Origin: an uncultured Oscillospiraceae bacterium
GTDB lineage: Bacteria; Bacillota; Clostridia; Oscillospirales; Oscillospiraceae
Reading direction: 5' to 3'
NCBI GenBank assembly: GCA_934561175.1
Contig: CAKTFW010000038.1
Location: forward strand, 1-14,805
Length of the DNA: 14,805 nt
Each line of letters opens with the position of its first letter. Positions within the stretch are counted from its first letter, which is position 1. Of the stretch, positions 7,408-13,361 are shown in pieces. The position numbers and the translations under genes were made by a program. The notes below the pieces were generated by a model. That model was not told where the DNA came from. It worked only from the letters and a program-made list of their open reading frames with translations, and ran no database searches.

Positions 7408-7436
7408 TTGACAGCGCTGCCCGCAGCCGGTATAAT
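7408..7436 (+). promoter_or_regulatory. Perfect consensus sigma-A promoter
   Basis: TTGACA at 7408-7413 and TATAAT at 7431-7436 with the ideal 17-nt spacer. Transcription would start near 7443, exactly where the first strand of the riboswitch-like P1 stem begins. So strong a promoter fits a gene whose output is set by the leader RNA rather than by the promoter. Confidence 0.9.
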
Positions 7437-7442
7437 AGCAGA

Positions 7443-7570
7443 GCGAAGCATATATATATTCATAATGAATTCCGTCCCGGCGGAATATGGTTGAATGTCT
7501 CTACCAACTGCCAAACAGTTGACTATAGGTTACGCAACTTGTAGTACCTGTACGCAGCTGGTCTTTTTTT
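7443..7570 (+). promoter_or_regulatory. Purine (guanine-type) riboswitch-like leader with terminator
   Basis: Conserved purine-aptamer blocks occur in order: AU-rich J1/2 (7450-7457), ATATGG of L2 (7485-7490), GTCTCTACC of J2/3 (7497-7505), CC of L3 (7511-7512) and GACTAT (7521-7526). A C at the specificity position of GACTA suggests guanine or a related oxopurine. P3 is AACTG/CAGTT (7506-7510, 7516-7520). A candidate P1 is GCGAAGC/GTTACGC (7443-7449, 7529-7535). P2/L2 is abnormally long, with an extra hairpin at 7469-7486, and L3 is short. A terminator can form by pairing 7503-7511 with 7554-7562 before T7564-7570. Because it uses the P3 strand, ligand binding would favour read-through. Confidence 0.7.
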
Positions 7571-7608
7571 GCCTGTTTGCGGTGCAGAATTTTTAGGAGG
7601 AACAGAAT

Positions 7609-9006
7609 ATGAGCTATGATGTGGTGATTGTGGGCGCCGGCCCTGCCGGAATTTTTACAGCGTTGGAGATGCTGCGCAATGGGACGGACAAAAAGCTGAT
7701 TTTGGTGGAAAAGGGACATGCCATTGCGGAACGCCGCTGCCCGAAAGCGCAGACGCACCGGTGCGTCAACTGCCAGCCCTGTAATATCACAACCGGATTT
7801 TCCGGCGCAGGTGCGTTCTCGGACGGTAAGCTGTCGCTGAGCAGCGAGGTCGGCGGCGATTTTCCGTCGCTGGTTGGCGATGCGTTTGCGCAGGAGCTGA
7901 TTGACTATACGGATAAAATCTATCTGGAGTTTGGTGCGGACACCAAGGTGGAGGGAATTGGCCAGACAGAAAAGGTCAAGGATATTCGCAAAAAGGCGAT
8001 TCAGGCAGGCCTGAAGCTAGTGGATTGCCCGATCCGGCACCTGGGCACCGAGAAAGCACAGGAGATTTATGCGGCAATTGAGCAGTATCTGCTGGATCAC
8101 GGTGTGGAAATCCGCTTTGGCTGGAATTGCCGGGATGTGATTCTGGAGGGCGATCGCTGCCGGGGCGTTGTGATCGAGCGGGAGAGCAGCGGCGTGCGGG
8201 AGGAAATCCGTGCGGAACACACGGTGATTGCGGCTGGCCGCCGCGGCGCAGAGTGGCTGGAAAAAATCTGCGCGAAATACGATATTGCACATCGGCCTGG
8301 AACAGTGGATATCGGTGTGCGGGTTGAAGTGCGCAATGAGATTATGGAGGATGTCAACAATGTCCTTTATGAGTCCAAGCTGATTGGATATCCCCTGCCG
8401 TTTAAGGACAAGGTGCGCACCTTCTGCCAGAATCCTGGCGGATTTGTCAGCCAGGAGAACTACGATGACGGCCTGGCTGTCGTTAACGGCCATTCTTATA
8501 AAGAGCGGAAATCCAATAATACCAACCTGGCAATTTTGTGCTCGCACAATTTTACAGAGCCGTTTAATCAGCCGATTGCATATGCAAAAAAAGTCGGAGA
8601 ATTGACGAATATGCTGGGAGCAGGGCATATCCTGGTGCAGCGCTACGGCGATATCCTCGATGGCAAGCGCACCTGGGAGAAGGAACTTTCCCGTTCCAAT
8701 GTCCGCCCGACGATTCCGGATGCAGTGGCCGGCGATATTACGGCGGCGATGCCGTACCGGGCGATGACCAATATTATTCAGTTTATTCAGGCGGTTGATC
8801 ATGTCGTGCCGGGCTTTGCGGGGACTGAGACACTGCTCTATTCGCCGGAGCTGAAATTTTACAGCAATCGAGTGAAGATGGATGCCGATCTCAACACCAA
8901 TGTGCTGGGGCTGCATTGCCTGGGGGATTCCAGCGGTTGGACCCGCGGCCTGATGATGGCCTCGGCCATGGGTGTGCTGATGGGCCGGAAACTGCTGGAA
9001 GGATGA
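7609..9006 (+). CDS. FAD-dependent dehydrogenase, COG2509 type
   Basis: A 465-residue flavoprotein. The N-terminal Rossmann motif is VVIVGAGPAGIF (GAGPAG at 9-14), with the acidic end of strand two in LILVEKG. A cysteine-rich loop follows: Cys44, Cys52, Cys55 and Cys58, then GFSGAGAFSDGKL, a signature of the COG2509 family. Near the C-terminus, LHCLGDSSGWTRGLMMASAMG is the second FAD-contact region, as in other GR2-type flavoproteins. The substrate of the family is unknown to me. The gene stands alone behind a riboswitch-like leader, with AGGAGG at 7595-7600 and a good spacing, which hints at a link to purine metabolism. The four cysteines could bind a metal or an iron-sulfur cluster. Confidence 0.85.
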   Translation: MSYDVVIVGAGPAGIFTALEMLRNGTDKKLILVEKGHAIAERRCPKAQTHRCVNCQPCNITTGFSGAGAFSDGKLSLSSEVGGDFPSLVGDAFAQELIDYTDKIYLEFGADTKVEGIGQTEKVKDIRKKAIQAGLKLVDCPIRHLGTEKAQEIYAAIEQYLLDHGVEIRFGWNCRDVILEGDRCRGVVIERESSGVREEIRAEHTVIAAGRRGAEWLEKICAKYDIAHRPGTVDIGVRVEVRNEIMEDVNNVLYESKLIGYPLPFKDKVRTFCQNPGGFVSQENYDDGLAVVNGHSYKERKSNNTNLAILCSHNFTEPFNQPIAYAKKVGELTNMLGAGHILVQRYGDILDGKRTWEKELSRSNVRPTIPDAVAGDITAAMPYRAMTNIIQFIQAVDHVVPGFAGTETLLYSPELKFYSNRVKMDADLNTNVLGLHCLGDSSGWTRGLMMASAMGVLMGRKLLEG

Positions 9007-9035
9007 TTGCATAAATCGGCCTGGTACGATATAAT
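9007..9035 (+). promoter_or_regulatory. Promoter of the crotonase-VOC pair
   Basis: TTGCAT at 9007-9012 and TATAAT at 9030-9035, 17 nt apart, begin immediately after the stop codon of the FAD dehydrogenase. The downstream pair can therefore be transcribed independently of the riboswitch. Confidence 0.7.
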
Positions 9036-9086
9036 GAAGCTGCAGAATTTGTCAATATGCCGCTATGCGGCAAGGGAGGCTTTTGC

Positions 9087-9869
9087 ATGGAAAATTCGGC
9101 AGTTTTGATTGAAAAACGCGATCACATTGCGATTGTGACACTCAATTTGCCGCAGTCGCTCAACGCGCTGGTTCAGCCGCTGATGGAGCAGCTGGGACAG
9201 GCTGCGGCTGAACTGGACCGCGACCCGGAGGTCGGCGTGATTGTGCTGACCGGCGCGGGACGGGCATTTTGCGCAGGTGGAGATCTGCAGCGTTTTACAG
9301 AGGGCTTTGACGCGGCGGGCGGCGCAGCCTATATGGACTGGGTTCATGGCATCATCCGCGCCTGGGCGTCGATTTCCAAACCGACAATTGCAGCGGTCAA
9401 CGGCCATGCCGTTGGCGCCGGGCTGAGCCTGACGCTGCTGTGCGATCTGGCCTATCTGGCCGATTCGGCAAAGCTCGGCTGCGCCTTTGTCAATATGGGA
9501 TTGGTGGCAGACTGCGGCCTGGGCTATTATCTCCCGCGGGCTGTGGGGCTGCAGCGGGCCAAGGAGCTGTGTATGACGGGACGGATGATCTCGGCGCAGG
9601 AGGCCTATGAAATGGGAATCGGCAACGGTGTGGTTCCGGCAGACCGGTTGATGCAGACCGTGCTGGAAAAGGCAGCGGAAATCCTCTCCCGCCCGGCCTA
9701 TGCTGTCCGGATGGCAAAGCGGCTGCTGGACGCCAGCCCGGAGCTGGATTTGACCAATCTGCTGCGGCTGGAGGGAGTCGTGCAGGCAGGCTGCTTCCTG
9801 ACGGAGGATTCGCAGGAGGCGGTCAGTGCATTTCTGCAGAAACGCACGCCGACTTTTCATGGAAAATAA
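9087..9869 (+). CDS. Enoyl-CoA hydratase/isomerase family protein, PaaG-like
   Basis: A 260-residue crotonase-fold protein. The CoA/oxyanion-hole segments are AFCAGGDL and GHAVGAG. Aligned by eye with rat crotonase, the two hydratase glutamates are replaced by Ser114 and Phe134. Asp142 in GLVADCGLG matches the aspartate used by PaaG-type and other enoyl-CoA isomerases. It is therefore more likely an isomerase than a hydratase; the substrate is unknown. AAGGGAGG (9072-9079) marks ATG 9087. It is followed after 12 nt by the VOC gene in the same operon. No other fatty-acid or phenylacetate gene is nearby. Confidence 0.87.
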   Translation: MENSAVLIEKRDHIAIVTLNLPQSLNALVQPLMEQLGQAAAELDRDPEVGVIVLTGAGRAFCAGGDLQRFTEGFDAAGGAAYMDWVHGIIRAWASISKPTIAAVNGHAVGAGLSLTLLCDLAYLADSAKLGCAFVNMGLVADCGLGYYLPRAVGLQRAKELCMTGRMISAQEAYEMGIGNGVVPADRLMQTVLEKAAEILSRPAYAVRMAKRLLDASPELDLTNLLRLEGVVQAGCFLTEDSQEAVSAFLQKRTPTFHGK

Positions 9870-9881
9870 GGAGGAATTGCG

Positions 9882-10271
9882 GTGATTCTGGGAATTCATC
9901 ATGTGGCGCTCAAGTGCTGCGGTACAGTAGAGTTTGAAAAGACAGTGGCCTTTTACCGGGAGGTACTGGGAATTCCGGTGCTGCGCACCTGGGGTGCAGG
10001 CACTGCGGCCGGTGCGATGCTGCAGACTGGCAGTGGAATTATAGAGATTTTTGCCAGTGCGGAATCGCGGCTGGAACAGGGGGCGGTGCGGCACTTTGCA
10101 CTGGCGACCGATGATGTGGACAGCGCAGTGCGCGCGGTGCGTGCTGCGGGATATGCTATTACGGTGGAGCCAAAGGACCTGGTGATTCCAGCGCAGCCGC
10201 CCTATCCGGTGCGGATTGCCTTTTTTATCGGCCCGGTGGGCGAAGAAGTGGAACTCTTTCAGGAGCGGTAA
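9882..10271 (+). CDS. VOC-superfamily (glyoxalase-like) protein
   Basis: 129 residues, the normal size of a single-chain glyoxalase/vicinal-oxygen-chelate protein with two beta-alpha-beta-beta-beta modules. The likely metal ligands are His7 (in IHHVAL), Glu55 (IIEIF), His71 (RHFAL) and Glu124 (EEVELF), the usual H/E/H/E set. This suggests a metal-dependent lyase, epimerase or dioxygenase acting on a small carbonyl or CoA compound, but the reaction cannot be told. It starts at GTG 9882 behind an AAGGAGG site that overlaps the crotonase stop codon, so the two are co-expressed. Confidence 0.85.
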   Translation: MILGIHHVALKCCGTVEFEKTVAFYREVLGIPVLRTWGAGTAAGAMLQTGSGIIEIFASAESRLEQGAVRHFALATDDVDSAVRAVRAAGYAITVEPKDLVIPAQPPYPVRIAFFIGPVGEEVELFQER

Positions 10272-10272
10272 C

Positions 10273-10304
10273 AGCAGCGGGATGGCAGAGGCCATCCCGC
10301 TGCT
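10273..10304 (+). terminator. Hairpin terminator after the VOC gene
   Basis: A perfect, very GC-rich 14-bp stem (10273-10286 with 10291-10304) with loop AGAG, right behind the stop codon. The following TGCTGTATT is a poor U-tract, so efficiency is uncertain. It lies between converging genes. Confidence 0.65.
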
Positions 10305-10342
10305 TGCTGTATTGGCGCTTGCTGTACGGAAAAAATTATGAT

Positions 10343-10630
10343 TTACAGTCCGTAATTGAATTTACAGAAAGGGCACCTGGGATAATCAAAATCATGCCAT
10401 TTCCCACAATTTGGGCATTGCTTCTGCGGGATGCGTTCTTCCTTGTTATGTGCTAAGAAGAATTCCAGCTTTCCACATTGGGCGCAGCTGTAAATATCAA
10501 CTTCCATTGCGCCTGCCAACAGATTGGGAAGGTCACCGAGAATCCAACCGGTTTCGCCCAATTGGAGCTTTTCAGTTTTTATATGGTTCATTTCGCGCCC
10601 ACAGCGCAAGCAGAGAATCAGATTTTCCAT
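10343..10630 (-). CDS. Small zinc-ribbon protein of unknown function
   Basis: 95 residues with three CxxC knuckles: Cys7/Cys10, Cys49/Cys52 and Cys72/Cys75, plus Cys86/Cys89 (CPNC and CPFC) as a fourth. These would form two zinc ribbons, the first pair split by a conserved-looking segment (TEKLQLGETGWILGDLP, about 19-35). I recall similar small proteins as uncharacterised in Clostridia but cannot name a family. GGGAGG lies nine bases before the ATG. It is divergent from the Dlt-like operon and convergent with the VOC gene. A role in nucleic-acid or protein binding is possible but not shown. Confidence 0.8.
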   Translation of the reverse strand: MENLILCLRCGREMNHIKTEKLQLGETGWILGDLPNLLAGAMEVDIYSCAQCGKLEFFLAHNKEERIPQKQCPNCGKWHDFDYPRCPFCKFNYGL

Positions 10631-10678
10631 ACTTTCTTTCCTCCCGGAAGAATGAAGTTGAACAGTTACTCCATTTCA

Positions 10679-10707
10679 TTTATACCATACGCGTAAATCC
10701 GCCGCAA
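10679..10707 (-). promoter_or_regulatory. Promoter of the zinc-ribbon gene
   Basis: On the minus strand, TTGCGG (10707-10702) and TATAAA (10684-10679) are 17 nt apart, about 50 nt upstream of the start codon. Confidence 0.6.
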
Positions 10708-10754
10708 GAATGAGAAAGCTGACGGGGTGTTCTGCTCAGACCATCGGCGTTTGG

Positions 10755-10783
10755 TTGACCACAAAAAGAAGGTATGATATAAT
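10755..10783 (+). promoter_or_regulatory. Extended -10 promoter of the Dlt-like operon
   Basis: TTGACC at 10755-10760 and TATAAT at 10778-10783 are 17 nt apart, with TGA directly before the -10 box (extended -10). It starts a short leader of about 40 nt before the ligase gene. No operator or terminator is evident in between. Confidence 0.85.
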
Positions 10784-10828
10784 AACCGAAAATTGACGGC
10801 AGATCCGCTGCAAGGAAGAAGGACACCC

Positions 10829-12355
10829 ATGGGCTACCCCAGAAATGTTTTGGAATATCTGCATGATACGGCTGCGGCACATCCGGCACACCCGGCGCTG
10901 GTGGAAGAAAAGTGCACCATGACCTTTGCGATGCTGCTGCAGCGCGCGCAGGCGATCGGTACTGCGCTTTGCGGTGTGGTGGACGGGAGCAATCAGCCGG
11001 TTGTGGTGCTGGTGGATCGGACGGCAGATGGCGCTGCGGCACTGCTGGGTGTGCTGGAAAGCGGAAATTACTATGTTCCGCTGGACAGCCGGATGCCTTT
11101 GGAGCGGCTGGCTGGGATCCTGCAGCAGCTGCAGCCGGCGGCACTGCTCTATGCGGAAAAGGATGAAAAAGCGGCGACACCTTTTGCATCCGTCTGTCCG
11201 CTGCTGCAGATTGAGCAGGCAGCGCAAACGGTTCCGGATTCCGCACAGCTTGCCGCGCGCAGAAATACGGTGCTGGATGCAGATCCGGCCTATATTATTT
11301 TTACTTCCGGTTCCACCGGCGTGCCGAAGGGAATTGTGGTTTCCCACCGCGCGCTGATTGACTTTACCGAGTGGATTACGCAGAGCTGCGGCATTATGGG
11401 CGCGGATCGGTTGGCCAACCAGGCACCACTCTATTTTGACACCTCCGTTAAGAATCTCTATCCGGCGCTGAAGACCGGTGCGACGGTATATCTGCTGCCG
11501 AAAAAGTTCTTTTCCTTTCCGCTGCTGCTGACTCGGTATCTCAATGAGCAGGAAATGACGGTAGCCATCTGGTCGACCTCTGCCTTTCACCTTGTGGCAA
11601 ATTCCGGTGTGCTGGAGAAAGAACCACCGAAAACGCTGCGGCTGATTGCGGTCGGCGGCGAGGCGCTGCAGGCCAAGCAGCTCAACCGTTGGCGCAGAGT
11701 GCTGCCGGATGCGGCATATTTTAACCATTATGGCCCGACGGAGGTCACGGTGGACTGCGCCTATTATCCGATTACCCGCGATTTTGCAGACGACGAACCG
11801 ATCCCGATCGGCCGGGCCTGTGAAAATATGGAGCTTTTAATTCTGCGGCCGGATGGCACAAAGGCTGCGCCGGGCGAGCCGGGCGAGATCTGTGTCCGCG
11901 GCCTGGGGCTTGCCTGCGGCTATTATGGAGACTGGGATAAGACCGATGCGGCCTTTTGCCAGAATCCCTGCAATCCGCACTATCCGGATCGGATCTATCG
12001 AACCGGAGATTTGGGGCAGTGGGATGCGGAGGGCAATGTGCGTTTCCTCTCCCGCCAGGATGATCAGATTAAGCATATGGGCTATCGAATTGAGCTTGGC
12101 GAGATTGAGACGGCGCTTGCAGCCCTGCAGGGAATAGAGACGGCAATCTGCTTTTTTGACGCGGCACGGGACTTTATTGTCTGTGTATATCAGGGCACGC
12201 TGGAGGAAGCGGCGCTGGCGACGGCACTGCGGCGGAAGCTGCCGCAGTATATGGTCCCGAATCGTTTCCGGCGCCTGGAGAGTATGCCCTATAATGCCAA
12301 TGGAAAAATTGACCGCAATCAGCTGAAAAAGGACTATTTCGATGGAACGAATTGA
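10829..12355 (+). CDS. Amino-acid adenylating enzyme, DltA-like ligase
   Basis: A 508-residue stand-alone adenylation enzyme, the length of DltA. Core motifs are complete: YIIFTSGSTGVPKG (155-168, ATP loop), NHYGPTE (299-305), YRTGDLGQW (390-398), QIKHMGYRIELGEIE (413-427) and the C-terminal catalytic Lys493 in NANGKID. Asp204 in YFDTSVKN should hold the amino group, so the substrate is an amino acid. By eye the pocket reads D,T,K,S,I,V,H,V,D (residues 204, 205, 208 and onward), and the region that reads FCGE in DltA is VGGE here, so D-alanine is not assured. It would form aminoacyl-AMP and load the carrier protein at 13137. ATG 10829 is chosen for the AGGAAGAAGG site upstream. Confidence 0.88.
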   Translation: MGYPRNVLEYLHDTAAAHPAHPALVEEKCTMTFAMLLQRAQAIGTALCGVVDGSNQPVVVLVDRTADGAAALLGVLESGNYYVPLDSRMPLERLAGILQQLQPAALLYAEKDEKAATPFASVCPLLQIEQAAQTVPDSAQLAARRNTVLDADPAYIIFTSGSTGVPKGIVVSHRALIDFTEWITQSCGIMGADRLANQAPLYFDTSVKNLYPALKTGATVYLLPKKFFSFPLLLTRYLNEQEMTVAIWSTSAFHLVANSGVLEKEPPKTLRLIAVGGEALQAKQLNRWRRVLPDAAYFNHYGPTEVTVDCAYYPITRDFADDEPIPIGRACENMELLILRPDGTKAAPGEPGEICVRGLGLACGYYGDWDKTDAAFCQNPCNPHYPDRIYRTGDLGQWDAEGNVRFLSRQDDQIKHMGYRIELGEIETALAALQGIETAICFFDAARDFIVCVYQGTLEEAALATALRRKLPQYMVPNRFRRLESMPYNANGKIDRNQLKKDYFDGTN

Positions 12356-13118
12356 CAACTATGCGGCGCTGTCAAAACTGCTCTCCGCACAGCTGCACCG
12401 GGGTGTGCGGACCAATGCTTTTGCATCTGCGGACGAATACCGCGCCGAGATTGCGGCGGGGAAGCTCTTTGTGCATTCGTTTGATGGCGGCTTGCTGCTG
12501 CTGCACGATCGGGGGGACTACCAGCGCCTGAATTTCTACCTGCATGACAAGCCGCTGCCACGGATGAAGTGGGATAAGCCGACGGTGGTGGAAATTGCGG
12601 CACGGCCGCGGGATGCGGCGATGGCAGCGACGGCTGCCGATTTTATGGCTGCGGGATTTGCGCTGCAGTTTTATCGCCGCCGTGTGACGCGCCCGGCTGG
12701 GATTGCTGTGCCGCCGGGGCCGATGCCGGTTGAGACGGTGCAGGTACAAGATGCCGAAGCGATGATGGAATTTCTCTACCAGGGCTTTGACCCTGTGATC
12801 GGCTGCCTGCCAAATCTGGCAGAGCTGAAGGAAATCCTGGCGCGGGGAGAAATCCTCTGTGTACGGCAAAATGGCCGAATGATTGGGCTGCTGCATTTTA
12901 ATCCGGGGCGGACAAGTACGGAGATGCGCCATCTTGCCGTGCGGCCGGAATGCCGCCACTGCGGCGCGGCGCAGAGCATGGTTGCGGTCTATCTGGAACG
13001 CACGGGACTGCTCCGCAGCCAGCTCTGGGTGCGGGAGGGCAACACTGCACAGGTACTGTATGATAAAAATCACTATGCACCGGATGGCTGGCGGTCGGCG
13101 GTGCTGCGATATGACTGA
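12342..13118 (+). CDS. GNAT-family acyltransferase in a Dlt-like operon
   Basis: 258 residues. The C-terminal half (about 130-258) has a GNAT pattern: MRHLAVRPECRHCGAA (195-210), with RHCGAA fitting the acyl-CoA pyrophosphate loop R-x-x-G-x-A, and LWVREGNTAQVLYDKNHY (228-245), the usual last strand and helix. The N-terminal half (about 1-120) may be a second, degenerate GNAT-like fold, but this is uncertain. It overlaps the ligase gene by 14 nt and lies directly before the carrier-protein gene, so it is part of the pathway. It might N-acylate the aminoacyl-carrier, the polymer or the free amino acid. Standard dlt operons have no such gene. Confidence 0.78.
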   Translation: MERIDNYAALSKLLSAQLHRGVRTNAFASADEYRAEIAAGKLFVHSFDGGLLLLHDRGDYQRLNFYLHDKPLPRMKWDKPTVVEIAARPRDAAMAATAADFMAAGFALQFYRRRVTRPAGIAVPPGPMPVETVQVQDAEAMMEFLYQGFDPVIGCLPNLAELKEILARGEILCVRQNGRMIGLLHFNPGRTSTEMRHLAVRPECRHCGAAQSMVAVYLERTGLLRSQLWVREGNTAQVLYDKNHYAPDGWRSAVLRYD

Positions 13119-13136
13119 GAAATGAGGCTGAAAAAC

Positions 13137-13361
13137 ATGGAAGAACTGATGCAGATTTTGAACGAGACCTGTCCCGGCATTGATTTTGCCAATGAGACGG
13201 CACTGATTGATGACGGCATTCTGGAGTCGCTGGATATTGTCACCATCGTCTCCGAGATTATGGACGCCTTTGATGTGGAGCTCAATGTGGAAGATCTGCT
13301 GCCGGAGAACTTTAACTCCGTGCAGGCTATGATGAACCTGATTGAGAGCAAGAAGCAGTAA
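13137..13361 (+). CDS. Acyl/aminoacyl carrier protein, DltC-like
   Basis: About 74 residues, acidic and helical, of carrier-protein size. The phosphopantetheine site is Ser31 in DGILESLDIVTIVSEI; the LxSLDIV pattern is that of ACPs, with the DltC-like leader LIDDGIL. It should be modified by an outside phosphopantetheinyl transferase and carry the amino acid activated by the ligase upstream. ATG 13137 has GAGG nine bases before it; ATG 13122 is the alternative (79 residues), only 3 nt after the GNAT stop but with a poor ribosome site. Its stop overlaps the MBOAT start (TAATG), indicating translational coupling. Confidence 0.88.
   Translation: MEELMQILNETCPGIDFANETALIDDGILESLDIVTIVSEIMDAFDVELNVEDLLPENFNSVQAMMNLIESKKQ

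Noticed and set aside
7450..7460. AT dinucleotide run as a simple repeat
   Set aside because: It fits the AU-rich J1/2 segment of the riboswitch-like aptamer and is too short to be a repeat of interest.
8017..9012. 331-codon antisense open frame inside the FAD dehydrogenase gene
   Set aside because: The forward frame has FAD-binding motifs, a promoter and a ribosome site. The antisense product shows no motif.
9063..10295. 410-codon antisense open frame across the crotonase and VOC genes
   Set aside because: It spans two well-supported forward genes and their intergenic ribosome site. Its translation is His/Gln/Arg-rich and domain-free, a by-product of codon bias.
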